A program made the translations under genes and the position numbers. Of a stretch of 64,000 nucleotides of DNA, positions 26,354 through 35,478 are shown one piece after another. Each line of letters begins with the position of its first letter. Within the stretch, counting starts at the first letter, position 1. Origin of the DNA: Nocardioides sp. Soil797 (GTDB lineage: Bacteria > Actinomycetota > Actinomycetes > Propionibacteriales > Nocardioidaceae); the NCBI GenBank assembly GCA_001429555.1, contig LMSR01000002.1, positions 55,700 through 119,699 on the forward strand, given 5' to 3'. A model generated the notes under the pieces. It did not search any database, had not been told where the DNA came from, and saw only the letters and a list, made by a program, of their open reading frames with translations.

Positions 26354-27556
26354 TCACCGCCTGCCCATGTAGAGCTCGAAGACCTTGTGGATGGCCCGGT
26401 TGATCGGGAAGTCCCACTCGCCGGCGTACTCGACGGCCTCGCCGCCGGTGCCGACCTTGAACTGGATCAGTCCGACGTGGCTGTCGTCGGCGTCGAGGGT
26501 GTCGGTGATGCCCCGCAGGTCATAGACGTCGGCGCCGGCGGCCAACGAGTCCTGGATCATCGCCCACTGGGCCGCGTTCGAGCCGCGCACGTCGCGCTTC
26601 TCGGTCGAGGAGGCGCCGTAGGAGTACCACGTGTGTCCACCGACGCGGATCCAGATGGTCGCCGCGACGAGGTCGCCCTCGTGGCGGGCGAGGTAGAGCC
26701 GGATTTCCCCGGCGTCCCCGAGCTGGCCGAGCGCCTCGAACATGGTCCGGAAGTAGGACAGTGGCCGCGGGGTGAAGTGGTCGCGCTGCGCGGTGTGCAC
26801 GTAGAGGTCGTGGAACGCCTCCAGGTCGGTGGACGAGCCCGGCGAGACCACGCCCCTGGTCACCTCGACCCCCGACTTGGCGGCCTTCTTGATGTTGCGC
26901 CGCCACTGCTGGTTCATCGCCTTGAGCACGTCGTCCTCGGTGCGCGGCGAGCCGTCGTCGTGGCGCAGCGGGATGACGAAGTTGAACTGTGGCTGGCCGG
27001 CCGCGAAGCCACCCTCGGCGACCAGCTGCTTCCAGCCGAGCTCGTTGAGCTGGCTGACCACCTGCGCGCCGACCTGGCCGCGCTCGAGGGGCGCGACCTC
27101 GCCGAGTCGGCGTACGGCGTCGTCGGCGATGCCCTCCTTGACCTGGGCGGCCGACCAGCGGGCGGTGATCACCGGCGGCCCCATGCGTACGCCGAACGCC
27201 CCGGCCTTGCGCACGTGGGTGACCATCGGTGCCAGCCAGACGGCCAGGTTGGGCGCTGCCCAGTCGATCACCGGCCCCTCGGGCAGGTAGGCCAGGAAGC
27301 GCTTGACCTTGGGCAGCTGGCGATAGAGCACCAGGGCGGCGCCGACCAGCTCCTCGCCGCCCGACCCCTCGGTGGAGGAGCCGAGGGACGACGCGTCTCG
27401 AAACCAGCCGATCGACTCACGCCGCCACTCGGCCTTGACCTGCCCCCAGGCGGGCGTCTGCAGGAAGCTGGCCGAGCCTTGGGTGCGCAGGAAGGCCAGG
27501 TGCTCGTCGGCCGTGATGGTGCGGACGGTCAGCGGGACAGAAGTGGAGGAAGACAC
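26354..27556 (-). CDS. FemX/FemAB-type aminoacyltransferase
   Basis: This 400-aa protein of two GNAT-like domains transfers amino acids from aminoacyl-tRNA to the lipid II peptide. Recognisable marks are an N-terminal FLQTPAWGQVKAEW, a basic QQWRRNIKKAAKSGV segment and the C-terminal GSNAAQWAMIQDSLAAGADVYD and HVGLIQFKVGTGG. Nocardioides peptidoglycan has LL-diaminopimelate with a glycine bridge, so glycine addition is the likely job; this is inference. The start is GTG 27556. The downstream racemase gene is probably co-transcribed. Confidence 0.87.
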   Translation of the reverse strand: MSSSTSVPLTVRTITADEHLAFLRTQGSASFLQTPAWGQVKAEWRRESIGWFRDASSLGSSTEGSGGEELVGAALVLYRQLPKVKRFLAYLPEGPVIDWAAPNLAVWLAPMVTHVRKAGAFGVRMGPPVITARWSAAQVKEGIADDAVRRLGEVAPLERGQVGAQVVSQLNELGWKQLVAEGGFAAGQPQFNFVIPLRHDDGSPRTEDDVLKAMNQQWRRNIKKAAKSGVEVTRGVVSPGSSTDLEAFHDLYVHTAQRDHFTPRPLSYFRTMFEALGQLGDAGEIRLYLARHEGDLVAATIWIRVGGHTWYSYGASSTEKRDVRGSNAAQWAMIQDSLAAGADVYDLRGITDTLDADDSHVGLIQFKVGTGGEAVEYAGEWDFPINRAIHKVFELYMGRR

Positions 27557-27574
27557 ACGGCCGAGGCTACCGGG

Positions 27575-28345
27575 TCAGGATCGTCGATGGATCCCGAGAT
27601 CGGTGCGGCCGGACGCGTGGGCGTCGACCAGCACGAGCTGCTCGTCGTACTCACCTGCGTCCTGGCTGCGGAAGGGGATCGGATCGGTCGCGTGGATCGA
27701 CAGGACCCGCTCCGTGAGGACCTTGGCGGCAAGGTCGAACTCGTCCTCGGACAGGCGGTTCGCGGCCGGCACGAGAAGTGGCGGGACCACCTCCATGCCC
27801 ACATAGAAGAGTGCCCCGTGCTGGATGGGGAAGAGCAGGGCGTCGATGTCGCCGTTGATGCCGCGCGGGCCGAGCGAGGGGCCGGGCCCGCCGGAGGTCG
27901 TGACCACCATGGCTCGCTTGCCCGCGAGCACGCCTTCGCCGTATCGGCGGGTGCGTCCCGGCAGGCTCGGATGAGCCACGCCGTAGGCGAAGCCCTTGAC
28001 GAACACCCGGTCGAGCCATCCCTTGAGGATCGCGGGCATGGTGTACCACCAGAGTGGGAACTGGATGATGACCACGTCGGCCTCCTGGAGCTTGTTCTGC
28101 TCCGCGAGGATGTCGGGCGACAGGGAACCCTGTTCATGGGCGCGGGCCGAGGCCGGACCGACCGCGAGCCTCTCGTCGTCGGAGCCGAAGTCGGCCGCGG
28201 TCACGACCGGGTTCCAGCCCATCGCATACAGGTCGGAGTGGGTGACCTCGTGTCCGGCGTCCTCGAGTGCGGCGACCGCGTGGTCGCGCAGGCTCCCGTT
28301 GAGGGACCTGGGCTCGGGATGGGCGAAGACCCACAGGACCTTCAT
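27575..28345 (-). CDS. NAD(P)H dehydrogenase (quinone)-like flavodoxin-fold protein
   Basis: The 256-aa protein has the modulator-of-drug-activity/NQO fold: VLWVFAHPEPRSLNGSL at the N-terminus, the mid-protein ADVVIIQFPLWWYTMPAILKGW, and VVTTSGGPG for FMN contact. It reduces quinones or related electrophiles with NAD(P)H. Its ATG overlaps the tetR stop by 4 nt, so the regulator and enzyme are translated together. The C-terminal 60 residues are longer than the core fold. Confidence 0.88.
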   Translation of the reverse strand: MKVLWVFAHPEPRSLNGSLRDHAVAALEDAGHEVTHSDLYAMGWNPVVTAADFGSDDERLAVGPASARAHEQGSLSPDILAEQNKLQEADVVIIQFPLWWYTMPAILKGWLDRVFVKGFAYGVAHPSLPGRTRRYGEGVLAGKRAMVVTTSGGPGPSLGPRGINGDIDALLFPIQHGALFYVGMEVVPPLLVPAANRLSEDEFDLAAKVLTERVLSIHATDPIPFRSQDAGEYDEQLVLVDAHASGRTDLGIHRRS

Positions 28346-28995
28346 CGGTCGCCTCCTCGGGCAATGGCGACGGCGAAGTCTGCCTGTTGCTCGGCCAGTG
28401 CCTCGGGGGTCAGTCCTCCGTTCGGCTGGAACCACGTGGCGACCGTGGAGCAGAGCAGGAGCACTGCTCGGGCCGCCTCCCGGGGGTGGCGGGTCGCGAA
28501 GGCGCCAGCCTCGACGCCTTCGGAGATCAGGTCCACGAAGATCTGCTGGGTGGAGTCGCGCGCGGTGACGACATCCTGGCGTCGTTCACCGGCGAGGTAG
28601 CGGAACTCGCTCATCGCCACGATGGAGGCGAGCTGGTGATCGGTGCTGAAGCCGACGTAGGCACGCACCGCCGCGCGCAGCCGCTCCTCGTGGCTCGGCC
28701 CGGAGGAGTCGACGGTCCGCGTCACCCGGTCGAGGAGCTCGTCGTTCGCGCTCTTGAGCACGGCGACGAGCAGGTCGTCCTTGGAGGGGAAGTAGTTGTA
28801 GAGGTTCGAGAGGCTCGTTCCTGCCCGGCCGGCGATGGTGCGCATGGAGGCGCCGGAGAAGCCCAGCTCGGCGAAGCTGCCGAGCGCTGCCTCGAGGATC
28901 CCGTCCAGCTTGGCGCCACGCGTACGACGGGTCTGGTCTGGCGTGGTGGCGGCGTACGAACCATCGTTCATGACAGTCGAGGGTAGTGCACTCAT
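28342..28995 (-). CDS. TetR/AcrR family transcriptional regulator
   Basis: This 217-aa regulator has a TetR HTH near residues 25-75 (ILEAALGSFAELGFSGASMR, then AGTSLSNLYNYFPSKDDLL) and a ligand-binding C-terminal domain. ATG 28995 overlaps the stop of the SnoaL-like gene by 4 nt; an ATG at 28971 is also possible. It probably binds the GAACGATCGTTC palindrome in the divergent promoter at 29573-29584 and so controls both operons. The ligand is likely an acyl-CoA or the starting acid of the plus-strand pathway. Confidence 0.92.
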   Translation of the reverse strand: MSALPSTVMNDGSYAATTPDQTRRTRGAKLDGILEAALGSFAELGFSGASMRTIAGRAGTSLSNLYNYFPSKDDLLVAVLKSANDELLDRVTRTVDSSGPSHEERLRAAVRAYVGFSTDHQLASIVAMSEFRYLAGERRQDVVTARDSTQQIFVDLISEGVEAGAFATRHPREAARAVLLLCSTVATWFQPNGGLTPEALAEQQADFAVAIARGGDR

Positions 28996-29495
28996 CCGTC
29001 GGCCCCCGGTCGATCGGCGGCGGCCACGGCGGGCGGCCAGACGAAGGTGCCGGGCGCCCAGCCCTGCTCGACGTCGCTCCACCAGAAGAACCGCACCTTG
29101 CGCTCCTCGAAGCGCCACCGGCCGTCGTCACAGCGGACCATCACGTCGACGTACCGGCCGGCCGCCAGCTGGCTACTCCCGTCGACCACACAGGGCTGCA
29201 GGAGCCAGGTCTGACCGGTGGCCCGGTCGCCGTCGAGAGCCAGGGTCTCGTTGGAGGAGAAGTGCCACCACGCCGAGAGGCTGCCGGCCTGCAGCTTGCT
29301 GAAGAACTCCTTGAGCCCCTCGCGTCCGCTCGCCGTGGAGAGGCCGACGAACGCGCCGTCGGGGGTGAAGAGATCGACCAGGTCGTCCCAGCGGCCGGAG
29401 TCGAGGTGCTGGCAGTAGTGGGCTCGCAGCTGCTGCAGCTCGTGCAGGTCCTCGAGCCGGCGCAGCCGCTCGGTGACGGATTCTTCGTGGTCCAC
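28992..29495 (-). CDS. SnoaL-like / NTF2-fold protein
   Basis: This 167-aa protein has the cone-shaped NTF2 fold. It opens with helices (LEDLHELQQLRAHYCQHLDSG), continues with WDDLVDLFTPDGAF, and ends with beta strands (WRFEERKVRFFWWSDV). Many relatives are hydratases, isomerases or dehydratases of small ketones and aromatic compounds. It is the first gene of the minus-strand operon facing the catabolic operon, so it may take part in the same pathway. A catalytic residue cannot be assigned. Confidence 0.83.
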   Translation of the reverse strand: MDHEESVTERLRRLEDLHELQQLRAHYCQHLDSGRWDDLVDLFTPDGAFVGLSTASGREGLKEFFSKLQAGSLSAWWHFSSNETLALDGDRATGQTWLLQPCVVDGSSQLAAGRYVDVMVRCDDGRWRFEERKVRFFWWSDVEQGWAPGTFVWPPAVAAADRPGADG

Positions 29496-29572
29496 GGGTC
29501 TCTTCTCCCCTTCTCGACAACCTCTTGTCGGCCAACCTCTTGCGGAATCTGTGGTGCCACCCTATCGTACAA

Positions 29573-29584
29573 GAACGATCGTTC
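29573..29584. promoter_or_regulatory. TetR-type operator in divergent promoter
   Basis: GAACGATCGTTC is a perfect 12-bp palindrome, set within GTAC...GTAC flanks (about 29567-29588), between the SnoaL-tetR operon and the MFS-led catabolic operon. Confidence 0.65.
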
Positions 29585-29626
29585 GTACTCACGCGGACGA
29601 CGAGCACATTTCGAGGAGCATCAGCC

Positions 29627-31042
29627 ATGGCACAGCACTCGTCGGCGGCACAGCCCGCCGCCACGCAGGAGCGGGGGGTGCTGGCCCGCGTCGCCGGCGC
29701 GGTCCTGCTCGGGTCGGCCCTGGAGTGGTACGACTACTTCCTCTACGGGACCGCCGCCGCACTGGTCTTCAACGAGGTCTTCTTCCCCTCGTCGAGCCCG
29801 ACGATGTCGCTGCTGCTGTCGCTGGCGACGTTCGGCGTGGGGTTCGTGGCCCGCCCGGTCGGCGCGATCGTCTTCGGCCACATCGGCGACAAGTTCGGCC
29901 GCAAGCCGGCCCTGATCGCCGCGCTGATGCTGATGGGTGTCTCCACCACGCTGATGGCGTTCATCCCCTCCCACGCCACCATTGGCATCGCCGCCCCCGC
30001 GATCCTGGTGCTGCTGCGCCTGGTGCAGGGCGCCGGTGCCGGCGCTGAGTACAGCGGGGCCGCGATCTTCGGCGTGGAGTATGCCCCCGACCACCGCCGC
30101 GGCGTCTACGGTGCCATCGGCGCCGCCGGTGCGTACGCCGGCCTGGTGCTCTCGTCCGCAGCCGTGCTGCTCACCACCGCGTTGACCACCGACGCGCAGT
30201 TCCTGGCCTGGGGATGGCGTCTGCCGTTCATGGCCAGCATCGTGCTGATCGGCCTGGGCATGTGGATGCGCCTGCGCCTCGAGGAGACCCCGGCCTTCGA
30301 GGAGACCGTGGTCGAGGCCGAGGCCGGCAACGAGGTCGTCGAGGCCGCCGAGCGCTCCCCGCTGACCACCCTGCTGAAGACCCAGTGGCGCAACATCCTG
30401 CTGGTGATGGGCATGGTCGCCGCTCCGCTCGCGCTCAGCTACGTCTACCAGGTCTACGCGTTGGCCTTCATGAAGGACGCGGGTCACTCCGACGAGGTCG
30501 GCACCACCAGCCTCGTGGTCGCCGGGTTCGCAGTGACGATCACCGCCCCCCTGGCCGGTCTCGCCTCGGACCGGTGGGGACGTCGCCCCGTGCTGCTGGC
30601 CGGTGCGGTCTTCGCCGCGGCCTACGCCTACCCGTTCTTCTGGCTCGCCGGCAGCGACAACGCACTTGTCGCCATCCTGGCCGTCGGCATCGCCCAGGGC
30701 GGCAGCGTCGGCATCATGTTCGGCGTCCAGGGCGTGATCCTCGCCGAGCTGTTCGCGACCGAGACCCGCTACAGCGGTGCCGCCTTCAGCCGCGAGGTCG
30801 GCGCAGTCGTCTTCGGCGGCCTGGCGCCGTTCATCTCCGTCGGGTTGTCCTCCGCCGCCGGCGGAGCCTCCTGGCCGGTCGGTCTCTACGTCATCGGGCT
30901 CGCCACGATCACCTTCGTGGCCGGGTTCCTCGCGCCCGAGACGCGCCACCGCGCCCTGAACGCGCTCGACCTGGCCAAGAACCCGGTGACGACGACGGCC
31001 GCCCGCGACGGCGAGAACGGTCTCGAGGTGGCGGCGCGATGA
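29627..31042 (+). CDS. MFS transporter, metabolite:H+ symporter family
   Basis: This 471-aa permease has 12 predicted helices and the metabolite:H+ symporter opening ALEWYDYFLYGTAAAL, with the loop motif GHIGDKFGRKPAL and a second copy at SDRWGRRPVLLAG. Relatives take up shikimate, dicarboxylates or aromatic acids. GAGGAG lies about 10 nt before ATG 29627. It is the first gene of a six-gene operon for CoA-linked breakdown, so it probably imports the starting acid. Confidence 0.9.
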   Translation: MAQHSSAAQPAATQERGVLARVAGAVLLGSALEWYDYFLYGTAAALVFNEVFFPSSSPTMSLLLSLATFGVGFVARPVGAIVFGHIGDKFGRKPALIAALMLMGVSTTLMAFIPSHATIGIAAPAILVLLRLVQGAGAGAEYSGAAIFGVEYAPDHRRGVYGAIGAAGAYAGLVLSSAAVLLTTALTTDAQFLAWGWRLPFMASIVLIGLGMWMRLRLEETPAFEETVVEAEAGNEVVEAAERSPLTTLLKTQWRNILLVMGMVAAPLALSYVYQVYALAFMKDAGHSDEVGTTSLVVAGFAVTITAPLAGLASDRWGRRPVLLAGAVFAAAYAYPFFWLAGSDNALVAILAVGIAQGGSVGIMFGVQGVILAELFATETRYSGAAFSREVGAVVFGGLAPFISVGLSSAAGGASWPVGLYVIGLATITFVAGFLAPETRHRALNALDLAKNPVTTTAARDGENGLEVAAR

Positions 31043-32223
31043 CCCACCGCCCCGCCCCGCGACCCGACACCCCACGGCACCTCACCGAGGAGCGCGTCGA
31101 GATCCAGAAGCTGGCCAGGCAGTTCGCCCGCGAACGCGTGCGTCCCGTTGCCGACGAGCTGGACCCAGAGCACGGTCACATCCCCGACGCCCTGCGCGAC
31201 GAGATGGCCGAGCTGGGCTTCTTCGGCCTGATGATCCCCGAGGAGTACGGCGGCCTCGGGCTGGGCGTCTTCGAGTACTGCCTGGTTGCCGAGGAGCTGG
31301 CCCAGGGCTGGCTCAGTGTGGCCAGCCTGCTGGCCCGCGGCAACGGCATGGGTGGCGAGTTCACCGAGGCGCAGCGCAAGGAGCTGCTGCCCCGGATGGC
31401 CTCGGGCGACTACCTCGGCGCCTTCGCGCTCTCCGAGGCGGAAGCCGGCTCCGACGTCGCCAACCTCTCCTGCCGGGCCCGCCTCGAGGGCGACGAGTGG
31501 GTGGTCAACGGCACCAAGATGTGGTGCACCTACGCCGACCAGGCCGACTACCTGGTGCTCTTCGCCCGGACCTCGGACAAGGACCCGGCCAAGCCGCACC
31601 GCGGGATCAGTGCCTTCCTCGTCGACAAGCCGCGCGGCTCGTTCCCCGAGCACATGAGCGGCACGAAGGTCCGCAAGATCGGCTACCACGGGTGGAGCAC
31701 CTGGGAGCTCTCCTTCGACGGACTGCGGCTGCCGGCCGACTCGATGCTCGGTGAGGAGGGCCGCGGCTTCTACCTGGCCCTCGGCGGCCTCGAGGTGGGC
31801 CGTGCCCACACTGCCGCCCGAGCCATCGGCCTGGCCCAGGCCGCCCTCGACGACGCCACGGCGTACGCACAGACGCGACGCCAGTTCGGCGGCCCGTTGA
31901 CGCAGTTCCAGGACGTCAGGTTCAAGCTGGCCAGGATGGCCGCCGACATCGAGGCCGCCCGCCAGCTGATGTACCACGTGGCCACGGAGATCGACTCGGG
32001 TCGACGCTGCGACCGCGAGGCCGCGATGGCCAAGTACGTCGCCAGCGAGATGGCCGAGCGCGTCACCAGCGACGCCATGCAGATCCTCGGCGGCTCCGGC
32101 TACACCACCGACTTCGCCGTCGAGCGCCACTGGCGTGACGCCCGACTCACCAAGATCTTCGAAGGCGCCAACGAGATCCAGCTCCGAGTGATCTCCGACG
32201 ACATGCTGGGAGCCCTCAAATGA
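31039..32223 (+). CDS. acyl-CoA dehydrogenase
   Basis: This 394-aa FAD enzyme introduces an alpha,beta double bond into an acyl-CoA. The family signatures are AFALSEAEAGSDVANL in the FAD/substrate region, MQILGGSGYTTDF near the C-terminus and FEGANEIQ, whose Glu takes the catalytic base position of medium-chain enzymes. An ATGA overlap couples it to the permease. Substrate range cannot be read from sequence; the neighbours suggest a branched or cyclic acid. Confidence 0.93.
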   Translation: MTHRPAPRPDTPRHLTEERVEIQKLARQFARERVRPVADELDPEHGHIPDALRDEMAELGFFGLMIPEEYGGLGLGVFEYCLVAEELAQGWLSVASLLARGNGMGGEFTEAQRKELLPRMASGDYLGAFALSEAEAGSDVANLSCRARLEGDEWVVNGTKMWCTYADQADYLVLFARTSDKDPAKPHRGISAFLVDKPRGSFPEHMSGTKVRKIGYHGWSTWELSFDGLRLPADSMLGEEGRGFYLALGGLEVGRAHTAARAIGLAQAALDDATAYAQTRRQFGGPLTQFQDVRFKLARMAADIEAARQLMYHVATEIDSGRRCDREAAMAKYVASEMAERVTSDAMQILGGSGYTTDFAVERHWRDARLTKIFEGANEIQLRVISDDMLGALK

Positions 32224-32987
32224 CCACGACCCCCACCACTGCGACGTACCTCGAGGACGTCGAGGTCGGCGAATGCGCCACCGGGACGGCGGGACCCGTC
32301 GGGCCGACCGGCCACACGGGTCCCGTGCACGGCGCCCATGTTGCCGTGGCGTTCGCAGCATCGGGGCTGGCGATCGGCGAGGACGTCGAGAGCTCCTGGC
32401 GCCACCTCGCCCCCGTGCAGGCGGGATCCGAGCTCACCTTCGAGGTCACCGTCACCGGCTGGCGTCGTACGCCGGAGCTCGGGCAGGGCGTCGTCGTCCG
32501 GCACGTGCGGGTCACCGACTCGGACGGCGCCCTGGTCCAGGTCGGACGCACCACCACCCTCGTGCCTGCCCGCTCGGCTGTCGACGACGGTGCCGAGAGG
32601 GTCGGCCGTGCGTTCGGGACGCGGCCGTGGGCCACGGCCCTGGCCGAGCGCCTCGACGGCGACACCGTCTTCACCACGGAGACCAGCACGTGGGACGGCA
32701 CGATCGGGATTGCCTTCGGCGACCACGAGGCGCAGTTCAGGATCTATCGCGGGAAGGTCCTCGAGGCGGTGTCCCGCACCCTGTCCGGCCCGACCTTCAC
32801 GGTCGTGGCCGACGAACACGACTGGGTCGACCTGCTCACCGGGCCGGTCAACGACTTCTCGCGTCGGGCGATGTTGGACCAGTTCCACGTGAGGGGCAAT
32901 GCTTATGAGTACCTCCGGCTGACCGCAGCCCTGGTCGCACTCGTCGACCAGGCGCGCGAGATGGCCCACGCAGGAAGGACGGCATGA
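32220..32987 (+). CDS. hotdog-like domain fused to SCP2-like domain
   Basis: This 255-aa protein has two parts. Residues 1-120 resemble a MaoC/hotdog domain (SSWRHLAPVQAGSELTFEVT). Residues 150-250 resemble an SCP2 sterol-carrier domain (FGDHEAQFRIYRGKVLE, then DWVDLLTGPVNDF). A dehydratase, thioesterase or lipid-binding function is possible. No clear hydratase motif is present, so catalysis is uncertain. It is joined on both sides by 4-nt stop/start overlaps to the dehydrogenase and hydrolase. Confidence 0.7.
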   Translation: MTTTPTTATYLEDVEVGECATGTAGPVGPTGHTGPVHGAHVAVAFAASGLAIGEDVESSWRHLAPVQAGSELTFEVTVTGWRRTPELGQGVVVRHVRVTDSDGALVQVGRTTTLVPARSAVDDGAERVGRAFGTRPWATALAERLDGDTVFTTETSTWDGTIGIAFGDHEAQFRIYRGKVLEAVSRTLSGPTFTVVADEHDWVDLLTGPVNDFSRRAMLDQFHVRGNAYEYLRLTAALVALVDQAREMAHAGRTA

Positions 32988-33793
32988 TGCACGCGGACTA
33001 CATCGAGGTCGGGGGCACGTTGTCCTTCGTCCTTCAGGAGGGTGAGGGCACCCCCGTCCTCCTCCTGCACACGGCAGGACAGCACGGCGTGCAGTGGCGC
33101 CACGTCCAGTCGGAGCTTGCTTCGCTCGGCTATCGCGTCGTGGTGCCCGACCTGCCGGGCCACGGCAAGTCGGAGCCCGCGGTGGGTGGCCCGATCCGCG
33201 ACCTCGGCGACTACGCGGCCTGGTGCGAGGAGCTGATCGACACCCTCGGACTGGAGCGTCCGTTCGTCGTGGGGTGCTCCATCGGCGGCCGGATCACCCT
33301 CGACCTGGCTGCGCGTCGTGGAGATCGACTCGCGGGAGCCGTCGCCATGGCCGCACACGGTCAGCGCGACTCCCACCCGCGCCTCACCGTCCGCGGACTC
33401 GAGCGCGAACTCGTCGACTCTGCCGCACCCTCGCGCACCGACCGCACCTACTTCGGCACCAAGGCCGTGGTCGGCGCGAGTGTCCCGGCCGAGACCTCGG
33501 AGCTGATCGCACTGATGCACCGCCGCGAGGATCCGGCCATCTCCAGCAGCGACCTGATCGGATGGACCACGCACGACCTCGGTGACGCGCTGGACTCGAT
33601 CGCCTGCCCCGTCCACCTGGTGGCCGGCACTGACGACCTCTGGGTGGATCCCGAGGACGTCGCCCGCACGGCCGAGCGCATCCCGCGATCCGTGCTGAGC
33701 GTGATCGAGGGCATCGGGCACTACCCGATGGAGGAGATCGACGGCTTTGCCGACACCCTGCACGGGTGGATCAAGGGTCTGGGCGACCGATGA
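32984..33793 (+). CDS. alpha/beta-fold hydrolase
   Basis: This 269-aa hydrolase has the oxyanion region LLLHTAGQHG, the nucleophile elbow GCSIGG (Ser near residue 103), the acid in LVAGTDDLWVDPED and the catalytic His in IEGIGHYPMEE. It resembles ring-fission or enol-lactone hydrolases in length and layout. Within this operon it may open a ring or cleave an ester or C-C bond before or after CoA activation. Both ends overlap neighbouring genes by 4 nt. Confidence 0.9.
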   Translation: MMHADYIEVGGTLSFVLQEGEGTPVLLLHTAGQHGVQWRHVQSELASLGYRVVVPDLPGHGKSEPAVGGPIRDLGDYAAWCEELIDTLGLERPFVVGCSIGGRITLDLAARRGDRLAGAVAMAAHGQRDSHPRLTVRGLERELVDSAAPSRTDRTYFGTKAVVGASVPAETSELIALMHRREDPAISSSDLIGWTTHDLGDALDSIACPVHLVAGTDDLWVDPEDVARTAERIPRSVLSVIEGIGHYPMEEIDGFADTLHGWIKGLGDR

Positions 33794-35478
33794 GCGACGG
33801 AACCCTCTCCCTGCTGGCTGCGCTGGTCGAGGCCGACCCCGAGCGCACCGCGATCTGGGACGCCCACCTCGAGCCACCGGTCCCGGTGAGCCGCCTGGAG
33901 CTGTGGCGGCGCACGGTCGCCCTGCGCGACGATCTCCGAGCCCGGGGGGTCGGACGCGGTGACTGCGTGGGCGTGTGGTTGCCCAACTGGTCGGACGCCG
34001 TCGTGTGGCAGCTCGCCGCCGCCAGTCTCGGCGCCCACGTCATCGGCATCAACACGCGCTACGGCACCGACGAGGTCGCCCACGTCCTCGAGCGGGCACG
34101 CCCCCGGGTGGTGGCCGTCGCCCACGGATTCCTGAGGCTCGAGCTGGCCACGCGGCTCCGAGAGGCGGCCGCCACCGTCGGTGCACCGGCGCCCTCGATC
34201 GCGGTGATCACCGGGCCCGGCGCCGAGCCGGCCGACGACGACGCCCTCGCGGCGTACGACGTCGGCGCCGGGACGTGGGTGCCCAGCCCGACGACGGGCC
34301 CACTGCCACCGGACACCCTCGACACCATCGCGCGGGGCGAGCAGCCCGACGAGCTGATGGTCGCGTTCACCAGCTCCGGCTCGACCGGACGCCCCAAGCT
34401 CGCCGCGCACAGCAACGCCGCGGTCGCCGCGCACTCGACGGCCGTGGCCCGGGCAGGAGACTGGGACGAGAGCTCGGTGACCCTGCTCGTGCTGCCCTGG
34501 TCAGGAGTGCTGGCCTACAACCCGGGGATGGCCGGACTGGTCTCGGGAGGCGCACTGGTGCTGGTGCCCGAGTTCGACAGCGGCCGTGCCCTGGACCTGA
34601 TGGCCGAGCTCGACGTCACCCACCTCTGCTGCGCCGACGACGTGGGCGGTCGGCTGATGCGGGACTGGCAGGAGCGGCCTCGCGATCTGTCTGCCCTGCG
34701 CCGGCTGCTCATCGGCGACTTCTACGGTGAGTCCCAGCAGATCGCTGCGTGGGCCGAGAAGGAGACCGGCGCCACCGTCGTGGGAATCTACGGTTCGAGC
34801 GAGATCTTCGCGCTGACGGGATTCTGGTCCCACGACGAACCTCTCCCGGGTCGCCACGGCGGCGGGGGCCGGGTGGTGACGCCGGGCATGGAGGTCCGGG
34901 TCGTCGATCCGATCTCGGGGGAGCCGGTCGACGGCGCGGGAGAGCTGCAGTTCCGTGGGCCGAACGTCGTCGACGCCTACCTGGGGGATGACGACGGCAC
35001 CATCGCCGCGGAGGCCCGCACCGAGTCGGGCTGGTTCCGCACGGGAGACCTGGGGAGCGCCCCCGGCGACGGCACGTTCACCTATCAGTGCCGGATGGGC
35101 GACTCCCTGCGCCTGAAGGGGTTCCTCGTCGAGCCGGCCGAGATCGAGGCCCGGCTGAGCCAGCACGAGGACGTCGAGCGGGTGAAGGTCGTCGGCCTCC
35201 CCACCGGGAGTGACATGCGGGCCATTGCCTTCGTCGTGCCTCGCCCCGGCACCTCGCCCGACCCGGAGCAGCTGCGTGCCTGGTGCGCCGCGACGCTGGC
35301 CCGCTTCAAGGTGCCGGCACGGGTCCACCTGATCGATGAGATGCCGATGACCGTCGGCACCAACGGAGCCAAGATCCGCGCCGTCGCGCTGCGCGACCTG
35401 GCCCGAGAGCTGGACGAGCAGGACAACGAGCAGGACATCGAGCAACCGGCGGCTGCCGGCACGAAGGGAACCCCCTGA
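33790..35478 (+). CDS. AMP-dependent acyl-CoA synthetase/ligase
   Basis: This 562-aa ANL-superfamily ligase activates a carboxylic acid with ATP and CoA. The phosphate loop is TSSGSTGRPK near residue 195, followed by GIYGSSE, the hinge region GWFRTGDLG near 420 and the C-terminal catalytic lysine in TNGAKIRAV. The last 30 residues are Glu/Gln/Asp-rich and unlikely to be catalytic. It sits between the hydrolase (ATGA overlap) and thiolase (1-nt TGATG overlap). It probably acts first in the pathway once substrate is imported. Confidence 0.92.
   Translation: MSDGTLSLLAALVEADPERTAIWDAHLEPPVPVSRLELWRRTVALRDDLRARGVGRGDCVGVWLPNWSDAVVWQLAAASLGAHVIGINTRYGTDEVAHVLERARPRVVAVAHGFLRLELATRLREAAATVGAPAPSIAVITGPGAEPADDDALAAYDVGAGTWVPSPTTGPLPPDTLDTIARGEQPDELMVAFTSSGSTGRPKLAAHSNAAVAAHSTAVARAGDWDESSVTLLVLPWSGVLAYNPGMAGLVSGGALVLVPEFDSGRALDLMAELDVTHLCCADDVGGRLMRDWQERPRDLSALRRLLIGDFYGESQQIAAWAEKETGATVVGIYGSSEIFALTGFWSHDEPLPGRHGGGGRVVTPGMEVRVVDPISGEPVDGAGELQFRGPNVVDAYLGDDDGTIAAEARTESGWFRTGDLGSAPGDGTFTYQCRMGDSLRLKGFLVEPAEIEARLSQHEDVERVKVVGLPTGSDMRAIAFVVPRPGTSPDPEQLRAWCAATLARFKVPARVHLIDEMPMTVGTNGAKIRAVALRDLARELDEQDNEQDIEQPAAAGTKGTP

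Noticed and set aside
30214..31038. Long open frame running into the start of the acyl-CoA dehydrogenase
   Set aside because: It overlaps the MFS gene in another frame, has Arg/Gly/Pro-rich composition typical of shadow frames, and the true start is the ATG overlapping the MFS stop.
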